This document shows, in pieces, positions 8,928 through 17,911 of a stretch of 64,000 bases of DNA. Source of the stretch: Nonomuraea typhae (GTDB taxonomy: Bacteria; Actinomycetota; Actinomycetes; Streptosporangiales; Streptosporangiaceae); the NCBI RefSeq assembly GCF_009760925.1, contig NZ_VRLV01000004.1, positions 188,308-252,307 of the forward strand, written 5' to 3'. Below the pieces are notes generated by a model. The model was not told the DNA's origin. It worked only from the letters and a program-made list of their open reading frames with translations, and did no database searches. Position 1 is the stretch's first letter. Each line of letters begins with the position of its first letter. The translations under genes and the position numbers were made by a program.

Positions 8928-9791
8928 TTACGCGCAACCCTCGACGGGGGGCGCGGCGGTGGGCGCCGTCAGGCCCTTGGCGTCGCCGAACCAGGTGGTC
9001 CAGATCTTCTGGGCCTCGCCCTTCTGGTAGAGCGCGGCGACGGCCTTGTTGACCGCCTCACACGTCTTGGTGTCGCCCTTCTTCAGGCCGATGCCGTACT
9101 TCTCGTCGGTGAACGGGTCACCGAGGATCTTGAAGTTGCCGCCGGCCTGCTTGGCGAAGCCCGCCAGGATCAGGTCGTCGGTGGTGACGGCGTCGAGGTT
9201 GGAGCCGCTGAGCTTCTGCACGCACTCGGAGTAGTTGCTCGCGCCGACCAGCTTGGCCGGCAGGCCCAGCTTGCCGTCCGGCGGCGGGTCGGTGATGCGC
9301 TTGTAGGAGTTCGAGCCGGCCGCCTGGCAGATGCGCTTGTCCTTCAGGTCGGTCGCCTTGGCCAGGGCCGTGTCGTCGGCGCGGACCATGGTGTCCTGGT
9401 GGGCCACGATGTACGGCCCGCCGAAGGTCACCTTGCCCTTGCGCTCCTCGGTGATGGAGTACGTGGCGAAGATGATGTCGACGGTGCCGTTCTGGAGCAG
9501 CGCCTCACGGTTCTTGGAAGGCGCCTCCTTCCAGGTGATCTTGACGTCCTTGCCGCCCGCCAGCTCCTTGACGATGGCCTTGGCCATGTCGACGTCGTAG
9601 CCGACGGGGTCGGCGCCGGTCTTCAGGCCGAGGCTCGGCTGGTCCCACTTGGTGCCGACGACGATCGCGTTGGCACCGGTCACCTTGTCGACGACGGTGG
9701 AGTAGCTGCCACCACCGCCGCCACCACAGGCCGCGATGCCGAGCGCCAGGGCGGCCACGGCGCCCCCGGCGCCGATTCGACGCTTGTACAT
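8928..9791 (-). CDS. gluB: Glutamate-binding lipoprotein GluB
   Basis: 287 aa from ATG 9791. Signal peptide MYKRRIGAGGAVAALALGIA with lipobox LGIAAC and lipidated Cys22, followed by a glycine-rich linker. The mature part is a type-3 solute-binding protein for polar amino acids (VGYDVDMAKAIVKELAGG, TITEERKGKVTFGGPYI-like segment, DLKDKRICQAAGSN). It would capture glutamate or a related acidic amino acid outside the membrane for GluCD. Lies 18 bases after gluA; a hairpin follows it. Confidence 0.93.
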   Translation of the reverse strand: MYKRRIGAGGAVAALALGIAACGGGGGGSYSTVVDKVTGANAIVVGTKWDQPSLGLKTGADPVGYDVDMAKAIVKELAGGKDVKITWKEAPSKNREALLQNGTVDIIFATYSITEERKGKVTFGGPYIVAHQDTMVRADDTALAKATDLKDKRICQAAGSNSYKRITDPPPDGKLGLPAKLVGASNYSECVQKLSGSNLDAVTTDDLILAGFAKQAGGNFKILGDPFTDEKYGIGLKKGDTKTCEAVNKAVAALYQKGEAQKIWTTWFGDAKGLTAPTAAPPVEGCA

Positions 9792-9809
9792 GTGTCTCTA
9801 CCTCAATCT

Positions 9810-10565
9810 TCAGTGCGTGAGGATCTTCGACAGGAAGTCCCGCGCCCGGTCGGTCTGGGCGTTGGTGAAGAACTCGTCAGGGGTGTTCTCCTCGACGACC
9901 TGGCCGTCGGCCATGAACACCACCCGGTTGGCCGCCCTGCGCGCGAACCCCATCTCGTGCGTGACCACCATCATGGTCATGCCGTCGCGCGCGAGCCCGA
10001 TCATGACGTCGAGCACCTCCTGGACCATCTCCGGGTCCAGGGCAGAGGTGGGCTCGTCGAACAGGATCATCTTCGGATCCATCGCGAGCGCTCTGGCGAT
10101 CGCGACACGCTGCTGCTGGCCGCCGGAGAGCTGCGCGGGGTACTTGTCCGCCTGCGTGGCGATGCCCACCCGGTCCAGCAGCTCCATGGCCCGCTTGTCC
10201 GCCTGCTCCTTCGCCGTCCCGCGCACCTTGAGGGGGCCCAGGGTGACGTTCTCGCGAATCGTCTTGTGGGCGAACAGGTTGAACGACTGGAACACCATCC
10301 CGACCTCGGAGCGGAGCTTGGCCAGCGCCTTGCCCTCGTCCGGAAGCACCTGACCATCGAAAATGATCTTCCCGCCGTCGATGGTCTCGAGCCGGTTGAT
10401 GGTACGGCAGAGCGTGGACTTGCCCCCGCCCGAAGGGCCGATCACGACCAGAACCTCGCCTCGGGAGACGGTCAGGTTGATGTCCCTCAGGACGTGCAGC
10501 GCCCCGAAGTGCTTGTTGACGTTCTCCATTTGTACTAGTGGAGACGCGTGCCCGTTCTCCGTCAT
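9810..10565 (-). CDS. gluA: Glutamate ABC transporter ATP-binding protein GluA
   Basis: 251 aa. Walker A GPSGGGKST, Q-loop VFQSFNLF, signature LSGGQQQR, Walker B MILFDEPTSALDPE and H-loop VVTHEMGFA are all present. First gene of gluABCD. No Shine-Dalgarno precedes ATG 10565. Instead a TAGGTT hexamer ends 6 bases upstream, suggesting a leaderless transcript; ATG 10529 (MENVNKHFGALHV) is the alternative and has no better site. Divergent from miaB across a 137-base spacer. Confidence 0.95.
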   Translation of the reverse strand: MTENGHASPLVQMENVNKHFGALHVLRDINLTVSRGEVLVVIGPSGGGKSTLCRTINRLETIDGGKIIFDGQVLPDEGKALAKLRSEVGMVFQSFNLFAHKTIRENVTLGPLKVRGTAKEQADKRAMELLDRVGIATQADKYPAQLSGGQQQRVAIARALAMDPKMILFDEPTSALDPEMVQEVLDVMIGLARDGMTMMVVTHEMGFARRAANRVVFMADGQVVEENTPDEFFTNAQTDRARDFLSKILTH

Positions 10566-10702
10566 GCATGCAACCTAGAGGGCGTAAGGACGCTGGTCAC
10601 TAACCGGGCGGTACCGATCCGATCACATCACGCCACCAAGCAGGAGTTTTAGCCAGTGAAGGGGACGGCTCAAGTCGCGCAACGACTACCCTTGAACGTG
10701 CG
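10566..10702. promoter_or_regulatory. Divergent promoter region gluA / miaB
   Basis: 137 bases. On the gluA side a TAGGTT -10-like hexamer sits 6 bases before the ATG, with GTGACC about 17 bases further upstream as a candidate -35. On the miaB side TACCCT lies about 10 bases before ATG 10703. Neither gene has a clear Shine-Dalgarno, so both may be leaderless or nearly so. Confidence 0.4.
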
Positions 10703-12193
10703 ATGACTGTTACCCAGGAGGGCGCCCGCACCTACGAAGTGCGCACATACGGGTGCCAGATGAACGTGCACGACTCCGAGCGGCTGTCGGGCCTGCTCGA
10801 GGACGCCGGCTACGTGGCGGCGGCCGAGGGCGAGTCCGCCGACGTGGTCGTCTTCAATACCTGCGCCGTCAGGGAAAACGCCGACAACCGCCTTTACGGC
10901 AACCTTGGCCACCTTCGCCCGGCCAAGGTCAAGAATCCGCGCATGCAAATCGCGGTCGGCGGCTGCTTGGCGCAAAAGGACCAGGGCGAGATCGTCCGCA
11001 AGGCGCCGTGGGTGGACGTCGTTTTCGGCACCCACAACATCGGGTCACTGCCGGTGTTGCTGGAGCGCGCGCGAGTCGCCGGAGAGGCGCAGGTCGAACT
11101 CAAGGAATCGCTGGAGGTCTTCCCCTCGACGCTGCCGACCAAGCGCGAGTCGGCCTACGCGGCGTGGGTGGCCATCTCGGTCGGCTGCAACAACACCTGC
11201 ACCTTCTGCATCGTCCCCTCGCTGCGCGGCAAGGAGAAGGACCGCCGCCCGGGCGACGTCCTGGCCGAGGTCCAGACGCTGGTCGGCCAGGGCGTGCTGG
11301 AGGTCACCCTGCTGGGCCAGAACGTCAACACCTACGGGGTGGAGTTCGGTGACCGGCTGGCCTTCGGCAAGCTGCTGCGCGCCTGCGGCGACGTCGAGGG
11401 ACTGGAGCGGGTCCGCTTCACCTCGCCGCACCCGGCCGCCTTCACCGACGACGTGATCGCCGCCATGGCCGAGACGCCGAACGTCATGCACCAGCTCCAC
11501 ATGCCCCTGCAGTCGGGCTCCGACCGCGTGCTGAAGGCGATGCGCCGCTCCTACCGGGCCGAGCGCTACCTGGGCATCATCGAGCGGGTGCGCGCCGCCA
11601 TGCCGGACGCGGCGATCTCCACGGACATCATCGTCGGCTTCCCGGGGGAGACCGAGGAGGACTTCCAGGCCACGCTGGACGTGGTGCGCGCCTCGCGCTT
11701 CGCCAACGCCTTCACCTTCCAGTACTCCATCCGGCCGGGCACCCCCGCGGCCACCATGCCCGGCCAGGTGCCCAAGGAGGTCGTGCAGGAGCGCTACGAA
11801 CGGCTCGTGGCGCTGCAGGAGGAGATCTCCTGGGCGGAGAACAAGAAGCAGGTCGGGCGCACGCTGGAGGTGCTGGTCGCCGAGGGCGAGGGGCGCAAGG
11901 ACGCGGCCACGCTGCGGCTGAGCGGACGCGCGGCCGACAACCGGCTGGTGCACTTCGCGGTGGGCGACGGCGAGGTGCCACGCCCGGGCGACATGGTCAC
12001 CACCGAGATCACCTACGCGGCCCCGCACCACCTCGTCGCCGACGGGGCGCTGGTCTCGCTGCGCCGCACGCGGGCGGGCGACGCGTGGGAGGCGCGCACG
12101 TCGGCGCCGCCGAGCAAGGGCGTCTCGCTGGGCATGCCGTCGATCGGCCGTCCCGCGCCGCTCCCGCCCGCCCCTGCCTGCGCGTCTCACTGA
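10703..12193 (+). CDS. miaB: tRNA-2-methylthio-N6-dimethylallyladenosine synthase MiaB
   Basis: 496 aa methylthiotransferase that adds the 2-methylthio group to i6A37 of tRNA, the step after MiaA (17018). N-terminal UPF0004 domain cysteines are Cys18 (TYGCQMN), Cys54 (FNTCAVRE) and Cys88 (GGCLAQKD). The radical-SAM CxxxCxxC is Cys162, Cys166, Cys169 in [14 protein letters not shown]-terminal TRAM-like region follows (~residues 375-445). A proline/alanine-rich tail of about 35 residues ends in PACASH, and the stop codon falls inside a 26-bp tandem duplication (12173-12224), so the tail's end is set by a repeat. Confidence 0.97.
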   Translation: MTVTQEGARTYEVRTYGCQMNVHDSERLSGLLEDAGYVAAAEGESADVVVFNTCAVRENADNRLYGNLGHLRPAKVKNPRMQIAVGGCLAQKDQGEIVRKAPWVDVVFGTHNIGSLPVLLERARVAGEAQVELKESLEVFPSTLPTKRESAYAAWVAISVGCNNTCTFCIVPSLRGKEKDRRPGDVLAEVQTLVGQGVLEVTLLGQNVNTYGVEFGDRLAFGKLLRACGDVEGLERVRFTSPHPAAFTDDVIAAMAETPNVMHQLHMPLQSGSDRVLKAMRRSYRAERYLGIIERVRAAMPDAAISTDIIVGFPGETEEDFQATLDVVRASRFANAFTFQYSIRPGTPAATMPGQVPKEVVQERYERLVALQEEISWAENKKQVGRTLEVLVAEGEGRKDAATLRLSGRAADNRLVHFAVGDGEVPRPGDMVTTEITYAAPHHLVADGALVSLRRTRAGDAWEARTSAPPSKGVSLGMPSIGRPAPLPPAPACASH

Positions 12194-12279
12194 CCGTTCC
12201 TGCCTGCGCGTCTCACTGACCGTTCCTGCTGCTTACCGCTTTTCCTGCTTTACGGCGAATTTTCCTGCTTTACGGCGAA
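12173..12279. repeat. Two short tandem duplications over and after the miaB stop
   Basis: A 26-bp unit occurs twice in tandem (12173-12198 and 12199-12224); the first copy contains the miaB TGA. A 20-bp unit, TTTTCCTGCTTTACGGCGAA, then occurs twice (12240-12259 and 12260-12279). Both look like recent slippage duplications. No gene is seen in 12194-12385. Confidence 0.9.
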
Positions 12280-12385
12280 GCCGCCGCCCCCACCGCCCGC
12301 CGCCGTGGGCGGGCGGGTCGGTTCGATGGCCGGCAGCCGGACGGGGTCCCCGCCGTCACAGCGCCCGCTCGACCGGCGGCCGCGG

Positions 12386-12958
12386 TCACCCCGGCCGGTT
12401 GAGCAGGCGTTCGCAGTAGTCCCGGCGGAAGTCGGGGAACGTGGCGCACGGGTTGTGCCCGGGCTTCGGCTCGACAGGAGGCGCCTGCGGGGCGGGCTCG
12501 GCCCTCCCGACGGGTGACGGCGCCTGCGCCGGGGCGCTCCGCTGCACAGCGGAGCTGCTCGGCGCGGCACCGTCATCCCGGGCACGCGGCGTCCCGCCCG
12601 GCGTTGCCGCCTCCGGTTCGGGTGCCGGGAGGCCGGGGGCCGGGATGCCCGGGGTGGCGGAGGGGAGCGGGAGGCCGGCGCCGGGAGAGGTTCCGGGTGC
12701 CGGGACCCATTGGATCCAGGTGCCGGGGCCACTGCTCGCGGGAGAGGAAAGCGGCGTTACCCGATGCGCTGACCCGGCTGACCTCGCCGATCTTTCCGAG
12801 GGTGGATCGGGCGCGGGAAATGCCAGGAGAATGCCGAGTCCGGCGACCACCAGCACCGTCACGGAGGAGATCACCGGCGCCAGCCCACCCCACCGACCTG
12901 GGCGAACATCTCCAAAGGGGGACAAGTCGTGATTCCTTTGTGATTGTTGCGCGAGCAT
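12386..12958 (-). CDS. Proline-rich single-pass membrane protein, unknown function
   Basis: 190 aa from ATG 12958 (MLAQQSQRNHDLSPFGD). Residues ~25-46 form a transmembrane helix (APVISSVTVLVVAGLGILLAF). A long Pro/Ala/Ser linker with little predicted fold follows, ending in a compact Cys-containing tail, NPCATFPDFRRDYCERLLNR, that resembles conserved tails of uncharacterised actinobacterial proteins. The open frame extends upstream to 13048, but that part overlaps the divergent gene's start. Divergent from a second TM + Pro-rich protein at 13040, so the two may be co-regulated. Function not recognised. Confidence 0.65.
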   Translation of the reverse strand: MLAQQSQRNHDLSPFGDVRPGRWGGLAPVISSVTVLVVAGLGILLAFPAPDPPSERSARSAGSAHRVTPLSSPASSGPGTWIQWVPAPGTSPGAGLPLPSATPGIPAPGLPAPEPEAATPGGTPRARDDGAAPSSSAVQRSAPAQAPSPVGRAEPAPQAPPVEPKPGHNPCATFPDFRRDYCERLLNRPG

Positions 12959-13039
12959 TCCACTGCTGCGGCTAGTGTGGTCCATCACCCGCGGAAGCCG
13001 GCGAGCTTTCCCGATACGACCGCAGGGAGCTGTTCCCCC

Positions 13040-13582
13040 ATGCATCACCCCACCGAGCCGGACAAGCCCGAGATCCTGACCGGGCCGGGCGATGAGCCCA
13101 GGGCCGCCCGCCGTACCAGGAAGTGGAACAAGACCGCCGTCATCGCCGCGTCGGCCCTGGTGGCCGCGCTCGTGGCGGGCGGTGCGGGGTTCTTTCTGGC
13201 CGATCGTGGCGAGCGCCCGGCCGGAGGTGCGCAGACCGGCCAGCAGCCCGAGCCGCAGAAGTCCGACCCCCGGCTCGCCGACGAAGAGGACGCCACGGTC
13301 GGCGACGTCACCGAAGAGGCCCCTCAGGACGGCTCGGCCGAGGAGAACCCTCCCCAGGACGCCGTTCAGGACCCGGTCCCCGAGGGCGACGCGCAGGAAC
13401 CGGGACCCCGGGACCCCGGTCCGCAGACGCCGGCCAAGCCCAACCCCGGCAAGCCGGCCACGGATCGGCCGGACTCCGGCAAACCCACTACTCCCAAGCC
13501 CGGCACCGCGCCTCCGGCGGACAACCCCGCAGACGGTCCCGCCGGTGAGCTTTCCGGCCAGTGCGCCGAGAGCGGCTGCTAG
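13040..13582 (+). CDS. Membrane-anchored Pro/Asp/Glu-rich protein, unknown function
   Basis: 180 aa from ATG 13040 (MHHPTEPDKPEILTGPGDE). A short basic cytoplasmic stretch (RAARRTRKWNK) precedes a TM helix at about residues 34-56 (VIAASALVAALVAGGAGFFLA). The rest is a low-complexity acidic/proline-rich extracytoplasmic region with repeated KP/PG dipeptides, ending in SGQCAESGC. The two C-terminal cysteines could form a disulfide. It mirrors the divergent gene at 12386-12958 in architecture. No family recognised. Confidence 0.65.
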   Translation: MHHPTEPDKPEILTGPGDEPRAARRTRKWNKTAVIAASALVAALVAGGAGFFLADRGERPAGGAQTGQQPEPQKSDPRLADEEDATVGDVTEEAPQDGSAEENPPQDAVQDPVPEGDAQEPGPRDPGPQTPAKPNPGKPATDRPDSGKPTTPKPGTAPPADNPADGPAGELSGQCAESGC

Positions 13583-13656
13583 CCCCGAGTGGTCTGCCGG
13601 TTTGACGGCCCAATGGACCTACAGCCGTGCCAGGCGGCGCCCGTAGGTTCCTGAGC

Positions 13657-14397
13657 ATGACGAGTAAGAAGGCCGCCGGCCTGCGGGAGCTGCATGTGCC
13701 CGGTGATCCGCTGATCCTGCCCAACGCCTGGGACGCCGCCTCGGCGCGGGCCGTCCAGGAGGCCGGGTTCCCCGTGGTGGCCACGGGGAGCGCGGCCGTG
13801 GCGCCGGTGCTCGGGTACGCCGACGGCGAGGCCACGCCCGCGGCCGAGATGCTGGCGGCGGTGGCCAGGATCGCGCGGGCCGTCGACGTGCCGGTGACCG
13901 CGGACATGGAGCGCGGCTACGGCCTCAGACCGGCCGAGCTGGTGGAGCGGCTGCTGGAGGCCGGCGCGGTCGGCTGCAACCTCGAGGACTCCGACCCGCG
14001 CACCGGCGAGCTGATCGACGTCGACGAGCAGGCCGCCTTCCTGGCCGGCGTACGCGCCGCCGCCGGGTCCGAGCTGGTCGTCAACGCGCGCGTGGACACG
14101 TACGCGGGCCGCCGGGGGACGCTCGCGGAGACCGTGGCCAGGGCCAGGCGGTACCTGGAGGCGGGCGCGGACTGCATCTACCCGATCCTCGCCCCGAACC
14201 CGGCGGAGCTGGTCGCGGCCATCGACGCGCCGGTCAACGTGTTGTTCCGCAAGGACTCCCCGTCGCAGGCCGAGCTGGCCGCGGCCGGGGTGGCCAGGAT
14301 CAGCTTCGGCCACGGGCTGCACCAGGCCGTCCACGCCCACGCGGCCGAGCTGATCGCCCACGTGCGCGCGGGCCGCAACCCCTTCACCACCCAGTAG
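13657..14397 (+). CDS. Isocitrate lyase/PEP mutase family protein
   Basis: 246 aa from ATG 13657 (MTSKKAAGLRELHVPGDPLILPNAWD). Hallmarks of the PEP-mutase/isocitrate lyase superfamily TIM barrel: LPNAWDAASARAVQEAGF, TGSAAVAPVLGYADGE, the metal-binding DMERGYG, and NLEDSDPRTGEL. It lacks the KKCGH catalytic loop of true isocitrate lyases, as usual for this small subgroup, whose members act on C-C or C-P bonds of oxaloacetate-like acids. Substrate unknown. It stands alone; its 3' end runs into a cytosine-rich repeat tract. Confidence 0.88.
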   Translation: MTSKKAAGLRELHVPGDPLILPNAWDAASARAVQEAGFPVVATGSAAVAPVLGYADGEATPAAEMLAAVARIARAVDVPVTADMERGYGLRPAELVERLLEAGAVGCNLEDSDPRTGELIDVDEQAAFLAGVRAAAGSELVVNARVDTYAGRRGTLAETVARARRYLEAGADCIYPILAPNPAELVAAIDAPVNVLFRKDSPSQAELAAAGVARISFGHGLHQAVHAHAAELIAHVRAGRNPFTTQ

Positions 14398-14402
14398 GAC
14401 CG

Positions 14403-14433
14403 CCCGACAGCCCGACAGCCCGACAGCCCGACC
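14403..14433. repeat. Tandem 8-bp repeat CCCGACAG
   Basis: Three perfect copies of CCCGACAG and a partial fourth, followed by an imperfect cytosine-rich tract to about 14515. It lies between the PEP-mutase-family gene and the LigB-fold gene. Probably slippage; no function visible. Confidence 0.85.
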
Positions 14434-14558
14434 GCCCCGCCGCCCTGCCATCCCGCCGCCCGGCCACTCCGCCGCTCTGCCATCCCGCCACTCTGCCACC
14501 CCCGCCCCGTCGCGGACCTGCCACGCCTGGCCGGCCCGCGGTCGCATACGCTGGCGGC

Positions 14559-15227
14559 GTGCTTGTCGCCGCGGCCGTGTGCCCGCACCCTCCGCTGATC
14601 GTGCCCGAGCTCGCCGGCGCCGCCGCCCCGGAGCTCGACGGCCTGCGTGCCGCCTGCGCGGCCGCCGTGGCAGCGTTGCGTGCCGCCGTCCCCGACCGGC
14701 TGCTGGTCGTCGGCTCGGCCGAGGAGAGCGCCTGGTACGCCGGGGGCGCCGCGGGCACGCTGGCCCCGTGGGGCGTGGACGTCCGGGCCGGCGACGGCGA
14801 ACCCGTCCTCCCGCTGTCCCTGACCATCGGCCGCTGGCTGCTGGCCGCCGACCCGGACGGCTACCAGGCCGTGGCCACCGGCGCCGCCCCCGCCGACTGC
14901 CTGGCCCTGGGCGAACGCCTGGCCGGCGAAGGCCGCACCGCCCTGCTGGTCATGGCCGACGGCGCGGCCAAGCTCACCGAGAAGGCGCCCGGCTACCTGG
15001 ACCCGGCGGCTCAGCCGTACCAGCGCATGCTCGTCAAGGCGCTGGCCGAGGGGGACCGTACCGCGCTCGCCGACCTCGACCCCGGCGAGGCGGCCGCGAT
15101 GTGGGCGGCCGGGCGGGCGCCGCTGCAGGTGCTGGCCGGAGCGGCCCGCGGCGCGCGGCTGCGGCCGGAGAAGCTGTGGGACGAGGCGCCCTATGGCGTG
15201 GGGTACGTGGTGGCCACCTGGATTTAG
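14559..15227 (+). CDS. Class III extradiol dioxygenase (LigB-fold)-like protein
   Basis: 222 aa from GTG 14559. The start [19 protein letters not shown] resembles the LigB/AMMECR-associated extradiol dioxygenase fold, with His in CPHPPL as a possible metal ligand and [20 protein letters not shown] after it. Members of this family are routinely found next to miaB/miaA/dapF in actinomycetes, as here. The reaction is unknown and a ring-cleavage activity should not be assumed. Its stop overlaps the convergent rnz stop by 4 bases. Confidence 0.75.
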   Translation: MLVAAAVCPHPPLIVPELAGAAAPELDGLRAACAAAVAALRAAVPDRLLVVGSAEESAWYAGGAAGTLAPWGVDVRAGDGEPVLPLSLTIGRWLLAADPDGYQAVATGAAPADCLALGERLAGEGRTALLVMADGAAKLTEKAPGYLDPAAQPYQRMLVKALAEGDRTALADLDPGEAAAMWAAGRAPLQVLAGAARGARLRPEKLWDEAPYGVGYVVATWI

Positions 15228-16117
15228 CGTTTCGGCACCGGGACGGTCATGAGGTCGCGGGCCACGACGACGTCGCCGTCGAAGTGCTTGCGGGCCTCCA
15301 GCAGGAACTCCGCCTCGGCGTCGAAGCCGTAGCGCTCGGAGAAGTGGGTGAGGACCAGGCGGCGGGCGCCGGACTCGTGCGCGACCAGGCCGGCTTCCTC
15401 CGCGGTCAGGTGGCCGTATTCACGGGCCAGCCGGGACTCCGGCGACAGGAACGTGGACTCGATGACCAGCATGTCGACGCCCTCGGCCAGCGCGAAGACG
15501 TTGTCGCACAGGCGCGTGTCCATGATGAAGGCGGCCGACTGGCCGCGGCGCGGCTCGCTGACCGACTCCAGCGTGACACCGCGCAGGCTGCCCTCGCTCT
15601 GCAGGAGGCCGACGTCGGGGCCGGTGATGCCGTGTTTCCTGAGCCGGTCGGGGAGCATGCGGCGGCCGTCGGGTTCCTGCAGGCGGTAGCCGTACGACTC
15701 GACGGGGTGCGACAGGCGGCGCGCGGTCAGCGGCGGGAGCGTGGCGCTCTCGCCGGAGAGCGGGTGCTCGGTGATGACGCCGGTGTCGGTGAAGACGGCG
15801 GCGTGGCGCAGGCGGTTCCAGTACTCCTGGCCGCTGGCCGGGTAGAGCGCCCTGACCTCGTGGGAGACGCGGTCGCGGGCGATGCGCTGGACGATGCCGG
15901 GTACGCCGAGGCAGTGGTCGCCGTGGAAGTGCGTGACGCAGATCCAGTGCAGCTGGCCGGCGCTGAGGCCGGCGTGCAGGAGCTGGCGCTGGCTGCCCTC
16001 GCCCGGATCGAACAGGTATCCCCTGCCATCCCACCGCAAAACATAGCCATTGTGGTTACGGTGTCGGGTAGGGACCGCGCTGGACGTGCCCAGCACGACG
16101 AGCTCACGAGAGGACAC
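15224..16117 (-). CDS. rnz: Ribonuclease Z / metallo-beta-lactamase hydrolase
   Basis: 297 aa from GTG 16117; GTG 16126 is possible but would overlap the ogt start. Metallo-beta-lactamase fold of the tRNA 3'-endonuclease type: [23 protein letters not shown] at the N-terminus, zinc motif THFHGDH at residues 62-68, then VESTFLSPE and VLTHFSERY near the C-terminus. It matures tRNA 3' ends or processes RNA. Divergent from ogt, with start codons only 1-2 bases apart, so each promoter must lie in the other gene. Confidence 0.9.
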   Translation of the reverse strand: MSSRELVVLGTSSAVPTRHRNHNGYVLRWDGRGYLFDPGEGSQRQLLHAGLSAGQLHWICVTHFHGDHCLGVPGIVQRIARDRVSHEVRALYPASGQEYWNRLRHAAVFTDTGVITEHPLSGESATLPPLTARRLSHPVESYGYRLQEPDGRRMLPDRLRKHGITGPDVGLLQSEGSLRGVTLESVSEPRRGQSAAFIMDTRLCDNVFALAEGVDMLVIESTFLSPESRLAREYGHLTAEEAGLVAHESGARRLVLTHFSERYGFDAEAEFLLEARKHFDGDVVVARDLMTVPVPKR

Positions 16118-16118
16118 G

Positions 16119-16613
16119 ATGGCCACCGTCGCCTACGCGCAGCTGCCGACGCCCGTCGGCGCGCTCCATGTCGCCGTCAGCGAGGATGGTCTGGTCGCGA
16201 CGGGCTGGCGGCCGCTCCGGGTCGGGCTCGACGAGGTTCATGACCCGGATCGTACGGCTTTCGTGCTCGGTGAGCTGAGCCGTTATTTCGCCGGTGAGCT
16301 CAAGGCGTTCGAGACCCCGATCGACTGGGGGCTCATGTCAGGCTCCCGGCTGGCCGTCCTGCGGGCGCTGCACGGCGTGCCGTACGGGAAGGTCGTCACC
16401 TACGGCGAGCTCGCCCGGCTCAGCGGCACGAGCGTGCCGGCGCGCGGGATCGGGTCGATCATGGGCTCGAACCCGATCCCGATCGTCGTGCCGTGCCACC
16501 GCGTGCTCGCGGCGGCGGGACTGGGCGGCTTCAGCGGCGGCGTCGGCGTGGAGACCAAACGCTGGCTGCTCACCCATGAGGGCTATCTGCAGCCCTCGTT
16601 GCTCGATCTCTGA
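16119..16613 (+). CDS. ogt: Methylated-DNA--protein-cysteine methyltransferase
   Basis: 164 aa from ATG 16119, with GAGAGGA upstream. Suicide enzyme that removes O6-alkyl groups from guanine. The acceptor Cys126 is in [22 protein letters not shown], the family signature, preceded by [17 protein letters not shown] with the DNA-binding helix. Length is standard for the Ogt type without an Ada domain. Head-to-head with rnz. Confidence 0.95.
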   Translation: MATVAYAQLPTPVGALHVAVSEDGLVATGWRPLRVGLDEVHDPDRTAFVLGELSRYFAGELKAFETPIDWGLMSGSRLAVLRALHGVPYGKVVTYGELARLSGTSVPARGIGSIMGSNPIPIVVPCHRVLAAAGLGGFSGGVGVETKRWLLTHEGYLQPSLLDL

Positions 16614-16654
16614 GCGCCTGATCTCCGGGCGCTCGATCTCCTGGCGCCCGGCCT

Positions 16655-16936
16655 CTAGCCTTCCTTGCCGTCGATCTTGTCGGCGGCGTCCTTCGCCATG
16701 TCGGTGCCCTTGGCGATGTGCTCGTCGAACTTGCCGCCGGTGGCCTCGCCGGCCGCCGTGGACGCCTTGTCGATGCCCTGGTTGGCCATGTCCTCGGCCT
16801 GCTCGCGGACCTGGTCCATGAGGCCGCCGGACGGCGTGGCCGTGTCGGCGGCGCCGGCGTTGGGCTGCTCCGGGATGTCCTGTACCTTCTCGGCCGAGCC
16901 GCTGAACATCTCCTTGACCTTGTCGAAGATCGACAT
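16655..16936 (-). CDS. Small MT0933-like antitoxin family protein
   Basis: 93 aa from ATG 16936: MSIFDKVKEMFSGSAEKVQD, then a hydrophilic helical tail (GGKFDEHIAKGTDMAKDAADKIDGKEG). This matches the small actinobacterial family annotated as antitoxin (Rv0909/MT0933-like). No toxin partner lies beside it, so the antitoxin name may be misleading. Its position just before divergent miaA is common in actinomycetes. The open frame extends far upstream but overlaps miaA antisense and is not believable. Confidence 0.8.
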   Translation of the reverse strand: MSIFDKVKEMFSGSAEKVQDIPEQPNAGAADTATPSGGLMDQVREQAEDMANQGIDKASTAAGEATGGKFDEHIAKGTDMAKDAADKIDGKEG

Positions 16937-17017
16937 GTCTATCCCCCGATGTGGTCGTTGGCGGCCCCCCCGAGCCGTCGTCTCCTTCATACCCCTTGGG
17001 TTGACACACTTATCGGT

Positions 17018-17911
17018 GTGCGCAACCTGCCAGTCATCGCCGTCGTGGGGCCCACCGCGGCCGGAAAGTCCGATCTCGCCGTGGATCTGGCGCTCCGGCT
17101 GGGGGGCGAATGCATCAATGCCGACTCGATGCAGCTTTACCAAGGAATGGACATTGGAACGGCGAAGCTCTCCCAAGATGAGTGGCGCGGGGTTCCTCAC
17201 CACCTTCTGGACATCTGGGACGTGACGGTTACGGCCAGCGTCGCCGAGTACCAGAAGCTGGTCCGGCCGCTGCTGGACACGCTGGAGGCGCCCATCCTGG
17301 TCGGCGGCAGCGGGCTCTATGTGCGGGCCGCCCTGGACGACCTCGACTTCCCCGGCACCGATCCGGCCGTGCGGGCCCGGCTGGAGGCCGAGCTGGCCCA
17401 GGAGGGGCCCGCCGTGCTCTATGCGCGGCTGAAGGCCGCCGACCCCAAGGCCGCGGAGGCGATCCTGCCCAGCAACGGGCGGCGGATCGTGCGGGCGCTG
17501 GAGGTCATCGAGTTCTCCGGGCGGCCGTTCTCGGCAACCATGCCGTCCTATGAGGCGGTTTACCCGAGTGTCCAGATCGGGCTGGAGGTGCCCAGGCCCG
17601 AGCTGGATGCCCGGATCGAGCGGCGCGTGCACAGGATGTGGGAGGCGGGGCTGGTCGGCGAGGTGCGGGGGCTGCTCGGGAAGGGGCTGGCCGACGGGCT
17701 GACGGCCGGGCGGGCGCTCGGGTACGCCCAGGTCATGAAATATCTGGCGGGGGAGTGGACCGAGGAGGAGGCGCTCGCCGAGACCGTCCGGGCCACCCGC
17801 CGCTTCGCCCGCCGCCAGGAGTCGTGGTTCCGCCGGGACCCGCGCGTGGTGTGGCTGCCCTACGACGCGCCGGATCTGCTGCGGCAGGCCCTCGCTAGGG
17901 TTGGGGCATGA
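17018..17911 (+). CDS. miaA: tRNA dimethylallyltransferase MiaA
   Basis: 297 aa from GTG 17018 (VRNLPVIAVVGPTAAGKSD). It transfers the dimethylallyl group to A37 of UNN-reading tRNAs, giving the i6A substrate for MiaB. Walker-type P-loop GPTAAGKSD, then INADSMQLYQGMDIGTAKLS, VGGSGLYVRA, and the C-terminal RRFARRQESWFRRD substrate-binding segment. The stop overlaps the dapF ATG in ATGA. The open frame continues upstream to 16718 through the antisense antitoxin gene, so the GTG is preferred. Confidence 0.96.
   Translation: MRNLPVIAVVGPTAAGKSDLAVDLALRLGGECINADSMQLYQGMDIGTAKLSQDEWRGVPHHLLDIWDVTVTASVAEYQKLVRPLLDTLEAPILVGGSGLYVRAALDDLDFPGTDPAVRARLEAELAQEGPAVLYARLKAADPKAAEAILPSNGRRIVRALEVIEFSGRPFSATMPSYEAVYPSVQIGLEVPRPELDARIERRVHRMWEAGLVGEVRGLLGKGLADGLTAGRALGYAQVMKYLAGEWTEEEALAETVRATRRFARRQESWFRRDPRVVWLPYDAPDLLRQALARVGA

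Noticed and set aside
16937..17632. Long upstream extension of the antitoxin-like protein
   Set aside because: It is antisense to miaA; the high GC content keeps opposite frames open.
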